A DNA stretch of 64,000 nt from Halomonas sp. KG2 (lineage in GTDB: Bacteria; Pseudomonadota; Gammaproteobacteria; Pseudomonadales; Halomonadaceae): assembly GCA_030440445.1 (NCBI GenBank), contig CP098528.1, positions 2,232,001 to 2,296,000 on the forward strand. Direction: 5' to 3'. Shown piece after piece: positions 56,653 to 64,000 of the stretch. The position numbers and the translations under genes were made by a program. The notes below the pieces were generated by a model. It had not been told where the DNA came from. It did no database searches and saw only the letters and a program-made list of their open reading frames with translations. Every line of letters begins with the position of its first letter. The first letter of the stretch is position 1.

Positions 56653-57834
56653 ATGACTCATCACAACAACGCACTTAACGCTGACACCGCCAACGACCCC
56701 TGGGCTGACATTCGCCCCTATATGGATCATGAAGTGGCCAATGTTCTTGAGCGCCTATCACATGATAGCGAGCTTTTAAATGCATTGACTCAGTTCAGGC
56801 TCCCGCGCATGGCCAAGTGGGCGCCTCCCATTGCCCGCGCTTTAGCAGGCCATGCCGTCCGTCGTGAAGTAAAGGGCGTTACATCCGTATATGACTTCCA
56901 AATGCGCATCGCCAGCTATATGGAGCGCATGATTCGCACCACTACGGATGCCTTCGAAGTCTCCGGGCTTGATAAGCTCGATAACAACAGCGCTTACCTG
57001 TTTATAGGCAACCACCGCGATATATCGCTAGACCCCGCCTTTGTGAACTATGCGCTTTATCTGGCTGGCCGCGATACAGTGCGTATTGCGATCGGAGATA
57101 ACCTCCTGAAAAAGCCCTACGTCACCGACCTGATGCGGCTAAATAAAAGTTTTATTGTACCGCGCAGCGCCCGAGGCAAGCGTGCGATGCTAGCGGCATA
57201 TCAGCAGTTATCAGCCTATATCCGTCACTCAATTACTGTTGACCAGCACTCTATTTGGATGGCGCAGCGAGAGGGTCGTGCTAAAAATGGCATTGATCGC
57301 ACCGACCCCGCCATCATCAAAATGCTGACCATGGCCAGACGCCACGCTGATCGGGATATGGTATTCGGTGACGCCATTGCCGAGTTGAAACTGGTGCCGG
57401 TATCGATTAGCTACGAATACGACCCTTGCGACCAACAGAAAGCCCAGGAACTCCACGATATCGCTACCGAAGGAAGCTACGCGAAAAGCGAATTCGAAGA
57501 TATTCGCTCCATTGTGTCAGGCATCACCGGCTCTAAAGGTCGGGTGCAACTACGCTTTGGTAGTCCGGTAGGCGCTGATATGGCAACGCCGGATGAAGTG
57601 GCAGCGGAAATTGACCGCCAAGTGATCGGTGGCTATCGCCTGTTTCCTAGCCATTATTTAGCACTGGAAGCCCTAGGCGAATCACCAGAACTGATCGCCC
57701 GCAAAACGATAACGCGTCAAGACAGAGAGCGTTTTAACGCTCGGCTGGCTAGCATACCTGAAGCGCTGCGGCCTTATTGGCTGGAGCAATACGCCAACCC
57801 TGTCAAACACAAGGCTGGGCGCCTGAGCCTTTAA
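56653..57834 (+). CDS. PlsC-related acyltransferase with NHRDI motif
   Basis: 393 residues; a soluble or peripheral acyltransferase of the glycerol-3-phosphate acyltransferase fold. The motif I region reads GNHRDISLD, in which the acid that normally lies five residues after His (HX4D) is at +6 with an extra Asp at +2; the second block reads LNKSFIVPRS and the third AQREGRAKNG, both as in this family. Substrate unknown, likely a lysophospholipid or glycerophosphate. Runs with rdgC. Confidence 0.8.
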   Translation: MTHHNNALNADTANDPWADIRPYMDHEVANVLERLSHDSELLNALTQFRLPRMAKWAPPIARALAGHAVRREVKGVTSVYDFQMRIASYMERMIRTTTDAFEVSGLDKLDNNSAYLFIGNHRDISLDPAFVNYALYLAGRDTVRIAIGDNLLKKPYVTDLMRLNKSFIVPRSARGKRAMLAAYQQLSAYIRHSITVDQHSIWMAQREGRAKNGIDRTDPAIIKMLTMARRHADRDMVFGDAIAELKLVPVSISYEYDPCDQQKAQELHDIATEGSYAKSEFEDIRSIVSGITGSKGRVQLRFGSPVGADMATPDEVAAEIDRQVIGGYRLFPSHYLALEALGESPELIARKTITRQDRERFNARLASIPEALRPYWLEQYANPVKHKAGRLSL

Positions 57835-57842
57835 AGCACAGG

Positions 57843-57917
57843 GTACTGGAAACATGCGCACTGGAAACATACATACTGGAAGCAAACGTACTGGAAGCAA
57901 ACGTACTGGAACAGTGT
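57843..57917 (+). repeat. 15-bp tandem repeat, five units
   Basis: Five consecutive 15-mers beginning GTACTGGAA..., GCACTGGAA..., ATACTGGAA..., GTACTGGAA..., GTACTGGAA...; the third and fourth units differ by one base and the first two by three. It lies just after the acyltransferase stop, 132 bp before the 93-residue small protein gene. Such a minisatellite is likely to vary in copy number between strains. Confidence 0.95.
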
Positions 57918-58049
57918 GCTAGTAAAAGCCAATAGACTGCATCCAATGCTTCCAGGAACCCATGCTCAGCTGTAAAAAAAGTGCTATGGTCAAAGCATTC
58001 ATTGGTCTCGCTTGAACATCCCTCAAGCGCGGTCTTAAGGAGAACTCCA

Positions 58050-58331
58050 ATGTCCGCATCAGAAATTCAAAAAACACGTATTATTAATGAACTACGCGAT
58101 TTTATTCGCAAGCTGCTCCAAGACCCAAAAATCTTAGAACAATCCCTAGCGATTGCACGGCTGCAGCTAGTCGAAGGCAACAGCCCTGCCGTTATGGCCA
58201 ACATTGCCAACGAAATCTCCGACACTACGAGCGTCCATATTCCCGAAGACCCCACTGAGCACTCTGAAGCCGACAAGCTTTTTTTAGAGCTTCTGCGTGA
58301 AGTCGTTCAGGAAGAGCAGGCACTCTACTAG
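58050..58331 (+). CDS. Small conserved-looking protein of unknown function
   Basis: 93 residues from the ATG at 58050, with a strong AAGGAG site. All helical, acidic at the C-terminus (EDPTEHSEADKLFLELL). I recognise no family. It is a stand-alone unit ended by a hairpin before metG. Confidence 0.7.
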   Translation: MSASEIQKTRIINELRDFIRKLLQDPKILEQSLAIARLQLVEGNSPAVMANIANEISDTTSVHIPEDPTEHSEADKLFLELLREVVQEEQALY

Positions 58332-58367
58332 TGGAGAAATAGCTGTAAGCAGCATGTTGACGTTACC

Positions 58368-58397
58368 GGCGAAGCGCACCCCTACTTCGCCGTCTTT
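58368..58397 (+). terminator. Terminator before metG
   Basis: GGCGAAG (58368-58374) pairs with CTTCGCC (58385-58391) across a 10-nt loop, followed by GTCTTTATTT. The T tract is imperfect. Confidence 0.55.
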
Positions 58398-58430
58398 ATT
58401 TGCACTGCCTAACCGGAATTATCATTCACC

Positions 58431-60467
58431 ATGTCAAATACTGCCCCGCGCAACATCTTGGTGACAAGCGCGCTTCCTTATGCCAATGGCGCCATTCACT
58501 TGGGTCATCTTCTTGAGTACATCCAAACCGACATTTGGGTGCGTTTTCAAAAAAGTCGTGGACAGCAGTGCTACTACGTTTGCGCCGACGACGCCCACGG
58601 TACTGCCATTATGCTGCGGGCTGAGCAGGAAGGCATCACGCCCGAAGCTCTGATCGAGCGCGTTTCCCAGGATCATCAAGAAGATTTCGCCCGCTTTGGC
58701 GTGGGATTTGATAACTATCATTCCACCCATTCAGATGAAAACCGCTATTTTAGCGAACTGATCTACACCCGCTTGCGTGATAAAGGCCATATTGCCACCC
58801 GCGATATTGAGCAAATGTTTGATCCGCAAAAGGGCCTATTCCTAGCTGACCGTTTTATTAAGGGCACGTGTCCAAAATGTGGTGCCGATGATCAATATGG
58901 CGATAACTGTGAAAAGTGCGGTGCCACTTACACGCCTGCTGACTTAATCAATCCTGTCTCCGCTATTTCTGGGGCAACACCAGAAGTACGTAGCTCTACG
59001 CATTACTTCTTCAAGCTGCCAGACTTTGCTGAATTTCTTCAGCAATGGATTAATGACGGCCATGTACAGCCGCAAATTCGTAACAAGCTGATGGAGTGGT
59101 TCGAGTCGGGCTTTAATGAGTGGGACATCTCCCGAGATGCGCCCTACTTTGGCTTTGAAATTCCTGATGCTCCAGGCAAATACTTCTATGTCTGGCTAGA
59201 TGCCCCCATCGGCTATCTGGCAAGCTTTAAAAACTTATGCGATCGGGAAGGGATCGACTTCGATACCTTTTGGAAGAAGGGTTCCGACGCAGAGGTGTAC
59301 CACTTCATTGGCAAAGATATTGTCTATTTCCACGCGCTGTTTTGGCCTGCCATGTTGCATGGTGCAGACCTTCGTACGCCGACTGCGGTCAACTGTCACG
59401 GTTTCTTAACTGTAGACGGCGCCAAGATGTCAAAATCTCGTGGCACTTTCATCAAAGCAGCTACCTACGCTGAACATTTAAATCCAGAGTACTTACGCTA
59501 CTACTTTGCCGCTAAATTAACGTCCAAAGTGGATGACCTGGATCTTAACCTCGACGACTTTTCTGCGCGGGTTAATTCTGATCTGGTAGGAAAAGTTGTC
59601 AATATCGCCAGCCGCTGCGCCGGCTTTGTGAAAAAACTGGGCGGCGGCAAGCTGGCTGAACACTGCGCCGAACCACAAATGGTCGCGCGTTTTATCGCGG
59701 CTGGCGACGAGATTGCTGACGATTTTGAGGCGCGTGAATTTAGCCGGGCCATGCGCAAAATTATGGAATTGGCCGACGAAGCCAATACGTACATCGCCGA
59801 CAAAGCCCCCTGGGCACTAGCCAAGCAGGAAGGCCGTGATGCCGAAGTGCTGGAAATCTGCTCAGTAGGCATCAACTTGTTCCGCCAGTTGATGGTCTAT
59901 CTTGCACCTGTGGTGCCAAGCATGGCCGAACAGGCACGTGAATTCCTGGCGATTGAATCACTCGACTGGGACAGCCGCACTAGCGTACTCGTCAATCACT
60001 CAATCAACAAATTCAAGCCGTTAATGACGCGTGTTGAACGGGATAAGATTGACGCTATGATTGAGGCATCCAAGGAGGATTTAGTGGAAGAACAGAAGCT
60101 GAAAAACACTCCTAAAGGCCCCCTGGCGGAGGAACCGATTGCGGCAGAAATCAGCTTTGAAGATTTCGCTAAAGTTGATTTACGCATTGCCCGCATTGCC
60201 AAGGCACAGTACGTTGAAGGAGCTGACAAGCTGCTCCAGCTTACGCTGGATTTAGGTGGTGAAACTCGTAACGTCTTTTCAGGTATTCGTTCGGCCTATT
60301 CACCAGAAGCACTTGAAGGCCGCTTGACGATTATGGTGGCTAATTTAGCCCCTCGTAAAATGCGCTTCGGTTTATCAGAAGGCATGGTATTAGCATCTGC
60401 TAACAAAGAAGGCATTTACCTCCTTTCCCCCGATGCCGGTGCGGAACCAGGGCAGCGTGTAACTTAA
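58431..60467 (+). CDS. metG: Methionyl-tRNA synthetase
   Basis: 678 residues, the long dimeric form. Class I motifs: HIGH-like HLGH in [12 protein letters not shown] (about 24) and KMSKS at 332-336. The knob zinc cluster is complete (CPKC...CEKC, about 146-162). The C-terminal tRNA-binding OB domain (about 575-678, [11 protein letters not shown]) is the dimerisation module. It ends at a strong terminator. Confidence 0.97.
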   Translation: MSNTAPRNILVTSALPYANGAIHLGHLLEYIQTDIWVRFQKSRGQQCYYVCADDAHGTAIMLRAEQEGITPEALIERVSQDHQEDFARFGVGFDNYHSTHSDENRYFSELIYTRLRDKGHIATRDIEQMFDPQKGLFLADRFIKGTCPKCGADDQYGDNCEKCGATYTPADLINPVSAISGATPEVRSSTHYFFKLPDFAEFLQQWINDGHVQPQIRNKLMEWFESGFNEWDISRDAPYFGFEIPDAPGKYFYVWLDAPIGYLASFKNLCDREGIDFDTFWKKGSDAEVYHFIGKDIVYFHALFWPAMLHGADLRTPTAVNCHGFLTVDGAKMSKSRGTFIKAATYAEHLNPEYLRYYFAAKLTSKVDDLDLNLDDFSARVNSDLVGKVVNIASRCAGFVKKLGGGKLAEHCAEPQMVARFIAAGDEIADDFEAREFSRAMRKIMELADEANTYIADKAPWALAKQEGRDAEVLEICSVGINLFRQLMVYLAPVVPSMAEQAREFLAIESLDWDSRTSVLVNHSINKFKPLMTRVERDKIDAMIEASKEDLVEEQKLKNTPKGPLAEEPIAAEISFEDFAKVDLRIARIAKAQYVEGADKLLQLTLDLGGETRNVFSGIRSAYSPEALEGRLTIMVANLAPRKMRFGLSEGMVLASANKEGIYLLSPDAGAEPGQRVT

Positions 60468-60493
60468 CGGCTAATAGATTAATCAGTAACTAA

Positions 60494-60532
60494 TAAGGGG
60501 CAAGGCCTGCTACAGCCTTAGCCCCTTTTTTT
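60494..60532 (+). terminator. Terminator of metG
   Basis: AAGGGGC-A-AGGC pairs with GCCTTAGCCCCTT (one bulge), loop of 8 nt, then seven T residues. Confidence 0.93.
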
Positions 60533-60597
60533 GTCCATCTCTCAGCGACAATAAGCTACCCAGAAAACAGCTAATATGCGGTTAGCTTGTTACTCCC

Positions 60598-61560
60598 TTA
60601 CTGGCTCTCAAGCTGGCGAAGCGCGCCGAGGGTGTCAGCATATACCTGCTCTTCAAGCGGAAGGTAGCCGGTAAAATGAATCCAGTCACGAATGCCTTCG
60701 ACATAAGCCATCGCAAAACGATGAAGTTCCGGCTTCTCCTCAACACTTTGTCTATTCAGATAAAGATAAAGCGGACGAGATAAGGGGGTATATTCACCAC
60801 GCTTGACGGTTTCCAGCGTCGGAAATACGGGTTGATCACTATTGGCCACCGCAAGGAGCTTTAGCTCATTCCAGTGACGATGATATCCGCCGATACCAAA
60901 AAAACCTAAAGCACCTGGTTCAGCAGCCATTTGCGCAGCTAGAAACTCCTCATCTTCGCTGGCAACGTAGTCCATCCGGCTACTACGGGTCGTGCCTACA
61001 ATGGCCGTTGTGAAGTAGTCGTAAGTTCCCGAGTCCTGTCCTCGACCAAACAGCTCAATGGGCTCATCTGGCCAACTTGCGCGCACATCACGCCATGTCA
61101 TGACCTCTCCTTCTGACGCCGGAGACCAAAGCCTATGAAGCTCGTCGACAGTAATATCGTTTGCCCAGCGGTTGGATGGATGCACCACGATCGAAATCGC
61201 ATCCATCGCAATAGGCACTTCCACATACGCTACATCGTTAGATGCGCACACCGCCCGTTCGCTTTCGTCTATTGGCCGCGATGCATTATTAATATCAATC
61301 TCGCCTGCACAAAACTTCTCAAAACCAGCCGTTGTTCCAGTGAACTCGACGGCAATATTGGCATCAGGATTGGCACGCTCATAACGACGTGCTGCCTCTC
61401 GAGTCAATGGATAAACGGTGCTGGAACCACTGGCAGTTAAATCACCGGATGCGACTGCCTGCATTGAGTGGCTATCCTCGCTGTAGCCTTGAAGCAAAAC
61501 GACCAATAGCAGGCCTGACGCCATCAAGGAGTAGGAGTATCCGCGTGTTGAATTAGTCAT
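60598..61560 (-). CDS. PstS-like phosphate-binding protein with altered lipobox
   Basis: 320 residues of the periplasmic phosphate-binding family: ASGSSTVYPL (about 42), FTGTTAGFEKFC, NNASRPI and GRGQDSGTYDYF are the phosphate-contacting loops. The signal sequence ends LLQGYS where PstS lipoproteins have LLxGCS: the lipobox Cys is a Tyr (TAC for TGC). The protein would then be a free periplasmic or membrane-tethered form. No pstCAB genes are near. Its start overlaps the stop of the coiled-coil gene by 4 bp (ATGA). Confidence 0.88.
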   Translation of the reverse strand: MTNSTRGYSYSLMASGLLLVVLLQGYSEDSHSMQAVASGDLTASGSSTVYPLTREAARRYERANPDANIAVEFTGTTAGFEKFCAGEIDINNASRPIDESERAVCASNDVAYVEVPIAMDAISIVVHPSNRWANDITVDELHRLWSPASEGEVMTWRDVRASWPDEPIELFGRGQDSGTYDYFTTAIVGTTRSSRMDYVASEDEEFLAAQMAAEPGALGFFGIGGYHRHWNELKLLAVANSDQPVFPTLETVKRGEYTPLSRPLYLYLNRQSVEEKPELHRFAMAYVEGIRDWIHFTGYLPLEEQVYADTLGALRQLESQ

Positions 61561-61787
61561 TGCCTACCCCCCAGCTCTTTCTTGAGAACTTGCCAGAAGG
61601 TTTTAAGACCACTCACTTTGGTATCTACAGCATCAATATAATGATCAAGCTGGTCGATCAGCTCATGCTGCTCATGCTCTTCCCGCTCCTCGGTGGACGC
61701 CTCAGCCAACTGCGCTTCCAGTTCATCAATCGATTCACGTAGTTCGCGAATACGTGCTTCTGTCTCAATTCTGCGTTGTGAACTCAT
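61557..61787 (-). CDS. Small coiled-coil protein between NptA-like and PstS-like genes
   Basis: 76 residues, nearly all charged helix (TEARIRELRESIDELEAQLAEASTE), forming a coiled coil of about 40 residues and a terminal basic part (KVSGLKTFWQVLKKELGG). No family recognised. It is in a tight operon: 20 bp after the symporter stop and overlapping the PstS-like start by 4 bp. It might link the two, taking the place of the PhoU domain many NptA relatives have; this is inference. Confidence 0.75.
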   Translation of the reverse strand: MSSQRRIETEARIRELRESIDELEAQLAEASTEEREEHEQHELIDQLDHYIDAVDTKVSGLKTFWQVLKKELGGRQ

Positions 61788-61807
61788 GTCAATTCCATCC
61801 CCTCAGA

Positions 61808-62971
61808 TCAAAACAACTGGCTCGCCCCGATCAGGAGCAATGGCAGCACAAAGAAAACACCTAAAATATAAGCCACCACATAGAGTTTGTTTTTCTGTGC
61901 CAGCTCCGCAAGGCCAGTGGCAATGCTAGGTGGAATGCCACGTAAAAAAGGCAGGCCGTATATGGTCAGTATCCCCACTAGGTTAAACATCAGATGCACC
62001 AAGGCAATCTGCATAGCCAGTACCGCCGTTGGGCCACTTATCGCCGTTGCAGCGAGCAACGCAGTGATACAAGTGCCCACATTGGTACCTAATGTGAACG
62101 GATAGACCTGCCTGAGATTAAACACGCCAGTGCCAGCAAGTGGCACAATCAGTGCTGTGGTGGTAGAGGACGACTGCACCAGCAGCGTAATGATTGCCCC
62201 CGAACACATACCCGAGACAGGCCCTCTCCCCACGCTTGCGTGCATGATGTCACGCGCCTTACCCACCATGACCTTGCGTAATACCTTACCAATCGCCGTT
62301 ACCACAAATAGGATTAGTGCCACCCCAATAACAATCAGCGCAACGCCCATCCAGACCTGATTCGGCAGCCACGATACCGAGGCGCTCAGCACATCGGTCG
62401 CCGGTGAAATCGCCATTTTCATGAAATTGACGCTTTTCATGTCGACGCTGGCATCGCTAACAAAAAAGCCCGCCAGCAAGGCGGAGGTTTTTTCTAAAAA
62501 ACCAAACATCATTTCTAACGGAAGCAGTATAGCCACGGCAACGATATTGAACGCATCGTGCACCGTCGCCGCAGAGAAGGCACGACGGAACTCCTCACCA
62601 CTACGCACATGGCCTAAACTGACGATGGTGCTGGTAAGCGACGTACCAATGTTGGCGCCCATGATGAGCGGGATCGCAATACTGACTGGCAAACCACCCG
62701 CCACCATCCCCACAATGATAGCGGTTACAGTGCTTGAGCTCTGAATTAGCGCAGTTGCGACAACTCCGATAACTAACCCAATCATTGGATTAGTAGCAAA
62801 TGAAAATAGCTCCTTAGCATTGCTTGCGGTAGCAGCCTTAAAACCGTCCCCGATAGCCCCCACTGCGGCTAACAACAAATAAACCAGTCCAATGACAATT
62901 AACCATGATAGCCATTGCGACGTCCCTGGGCGCTCCCCCTGCGTCGGTAAGACAACTTCTGAAGTCGACAT
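61808..62971 (-). CDS. Na+/phosphate symporter, NptA-like (PF02690-type)
   Basis: 387 residues from the ATG at 62971 (strong GGAGGGGG site). The two inverted repeats carry the substrate motif QSSS twice (ALIQSSSTVTA, residues 77-80, and LLVQSSSTTTA, about 265), separated by about eight membrane helices. It takes up phosphate with Na+, as expected for a marine or halophilic organism. There is no C-terminal PhoU domain. First gene of the operon with the coiled-coil and PstS-like genes. Confidence 0.92.
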   Translation of the reverse strand: MSTSEVVLPTQGERPGTSQWLSWLIVIGLVYLLLAAVGAIGDGFKAATASNAKELFSFATNPMIGLVIGVVATALIQSSSTVTAIIVGMVAGGLPVSIAIPLIMGANIGTSLTSTIVSLGHVRSGEEFRRAFSAATVHDAFNIVAVAILLPLEMMFGFLEKTSALLAGFFVSDASVDMKSVNFMKMAISPATDVLSASVSWLPNQVWMGVALIVIGVALILFVVTAIGKVLRKVMVGKARDIMHASVGRGPVSGMCSGAIITLLVQSSSTTTALIVPLAGTGVFNLRQVYPFTLGTNVGTCITALLAATAISGPTAVLAMQIALVHLMFNLVGILTIYGLPFLRGIPPSIATGLAELAQKNKLYVVAYILGVFFVLPLLLIGASQLF

Positions 62972-63075
62972 GTGTTCCCCCTCCCTAGCTGATTTTAATT
63001 TGGATGAGGGTATGCAGCGATGATGTAGGTTTGATGACAGGTTCAAAACGGTCTCATGACCAATGCCTGTGCCTA

Positions 63076-63111
63076 CCCCTGCCCCTGCCCCTGCCCCTGC
63101 CCCTGCCCCTG
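63076..63111. repeat. CCCCTG hexamer microsatellite, six copies
   Basis: Six perfect CCCCTG units in the region between the divergent symporter and rsxA genes, 105 bp before the symporter start and 134 bp before rsxA. Being a multiple of three it would not shift a frame but could change promoter spacing by slippage. Confidence 0.97.
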
Positions 63112-63244
63112 CCGTCATTTACGAAGATGGGCATCAGGAGAGCGGTAGCAAGTTCTGCTGACCAAGTACTTATTTCTGATAATAGTGAGTCATAGCGCTT
63201 CCCCCACTAGCCAGCAACGATTTTTCTGCGCACAATACGCCGCT

Positions 63245-63826
63245 ATGAATGAACTCTTCTTGATTTTGGTCAGCACTGCGCTGGTCAACAACTTCGTATT
63301 GGTACAGTTTTTAGGGCTCTGCCCGTTTATGGGGGTTTCCAATAAGCTGGAATCCGCGATGGGTATGTCGCTTGCGACGACGTTTGTGCTGACACTAGCA
63401 TCTGCCGCTAGTTATGTGGTCTATCATGGCTTACTTGTACCCTTGGACGTTACCTATCTTCGCACTATCAGCTTTATCGTTGTTATTGCCGCCGTCGTGC
63501 AGTTTACCGAAATCATGGTGCGCCAACTCAGTCCCCTATTGCATCAAGTGCTGGGGATCTTTCTACCGCTGATTACGACTAATTGTGCGGTACTTGGCGT
63601 TGCCCTGTTATCACTTAACCGCGAGCTTAGTTTCTTTCATACGACTCTCTATGGCCTGGGTGCTGCGCTTGGGTTTTCGATGATTTTGGTGCTGTTCGCA
63701 GCGATGCGCGAGCGATTGGCCAGTGCTGATATACCAACCCCGTTTAGAGGCGCCGCCATTGCAATGGTCACCGCCAGTCTTATGTCACTGGCCTTTCTCG
63801 GCTTTTCAGGTTTAGTACAGGGGTAA
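63245..63826 (+). CDS. rsxA: Electron transport complex subunit RsxA/RnfA
   Basis: 193 residues from the ATG at 63245, matching the E. coli start; a GTG at 63185 would add 20 residues. Six membrane helices. LVNNFVLV and [12 protein letters not shown] (Cys in the first half repeat) and [10 protein letters not shown] (the second) are the inverted-repeat motifs with the two cysteines of the intramembrane iron-sulfur site. Part of the Rnf/Rsx complex that couples NADH/ferredoxin and ion flow and, in E. coli, keeps SoxR reduced. The ribosome site is weak. rsxB follows. Confidence 0.95.
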   Translation: MNELFLILVSTALVNNFVLVQFLGLCPFMGVSNKLESAMGMSLATTFVLTLASAASYVVYHGLLVPLDVTYLRTISFIVVIAAVVQFTEIMVRQLSPLLHQVLGIFLPLITTNCAVLGVALLSLNRELSFFHTTLYGLGAALGFSMILVLFAAMRERLASADIPTPFRGAAIAMVTASLMSLAFLGFSGLVQG

Positions 63827-63831
63827 CCGCC

Positions 63832-64000
63832 ATGGGAGACATATTTTCTTGGTGGGGCATTCTCAGTGCAGTGGGGGTGTTGACCGGAATTGGCATCACG
63901 TTTGGAGCACTACTGGGAATGGCCAGTGTGCGTTTCAAGGGCGAAGAGAACCCGCTGGTAGAGCAGATTGATGCGCTGCTGCCACAAACCCAATGTGGCC
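63832..64000 (+). CDS. rsxB: Electron transport complex subunit RsxB/RnfB (5' part)
   Basis: Starts at ATG 63832, 5 bp after rsxA, and runs off the right edge after 56 codons. The N-terminal helix and the [19 protein letters not shown] stretch, just before the cysteine cluster (CGQCGYPGC in E. coli), are as in RsxB. The cysteine cluster itself is cut. Confidence 0.93.
   Translation, partial: MGDIFSWWGILSAVGVLTGIGITFGALLGMASVRFKGEENPLVEQIDALLPQTQCG

Noticed and set aside
62972..63118. Longer N-terminus of the symporter with (Ala-Gly) repeats
   Set aside because: The extension is read from the CCCCTG repeat, has no homology, and the ATG at 62971 has a strong ribosome site.

Overview
The window reads as chromosomal DNA of a gammaproteobacterium, most likely a Halomonas-type member of the Halomonadaceae. 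This is an inference from the fused tyrA-aroA gene, the MvaT-type H-NS protein, the RegB/RegA-type two-component pair, the pilB-pilC-pilD-coaE-yacG order and the general base composition. No database search was possible. Most of the window is compact housekeeping DNA without recognisable prophage, insertion sequence, CRISPR array or rRNA. It is cut at both ends: a YjjV-like TatD hydrolase at the left and rsxB at the right.

Layout. 1-2809: TatD-type hydrolase, release factor 3 (prfC), a small YjfB-like protein. 2928-5185: a FAD amino-acid dehydrogenase and a four-gene tRNA operon (Pro-Arg-His-His) with its own promoter and terminator. 5518-8244: folD, mtnN, pyrC. 8394-10670: a small membrane protein followed by a RegB/RegA-like redox two-component system. 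10723-15795: ketone-body/PHB metabolism (3-hydroxybutyrate dehydrogenase, scoA-scoB with a divergent LysR regulator), with a HybE-like protein, grxA and a DUF1338-like protein between. 15942-17707: an acyltransferase overlapping an NlpD-like LysM lipoprotein. 17759-24147: glycine cleavage system split into two divergent units (AGCS transporter-gcvT and gcvH-gcvP). 24213-27472: LysR regulator, ppnN, TauE-type permease.

27600-34864 is the most accessory-looking part: a P-type ATPase, then a visibly AT-rich stretch with an FNR-like regulator lacking the iron-sulfur cysteines, a diguanylate cyclase, a broken ferritin-like gene, a phasin-like protein, a VIT-type iron/manganese transporter and a tRNA-Pro. 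34991-42792 carries an inositol monophosphatase, a CigR-like secreted protein, type IV pilus genes (pilA divergent from pilB-pilC-pilD), coaE, yacG and a gene that aligns well with Tus, the replication-terminus binding protein. 42820-44824 holds a small unknown protein, an AraC-family regulator interrupted by one in-frame TAA, and mvaT.

45110-54911 is one long minus-strand conveyor: gyrA, serC, pheA, tyrA-aroA fusion, cmk, rpsA, with overlapping or near-touching genes, joining DNA topology, aromatic amino acid and serine synthesis, and translation. 55064-60467: thioesterase, rdgC, an acyltransferase, a 15-bp minisatellite, a small unknown protein and metG. 60598-62971: a compact operon of a Na+/phosphate symporter, a coiled-coil protein and a PstS-like protein with no pstCAB genes; a CCCCTG hexamer repeat lies upstream, then rsxA and the start of rsxB.

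The points most worth a second look are the Tus homologue with altered lock residues, two genes broken by in-frame stop codons (one also carrying a T-run frameshift that forms a textbook -1 slippery heptamer), the NptA/PstS operon whose binding protein has lost its lipobox cysteine, and the AT-rich block at 30.3-33.5 kb.
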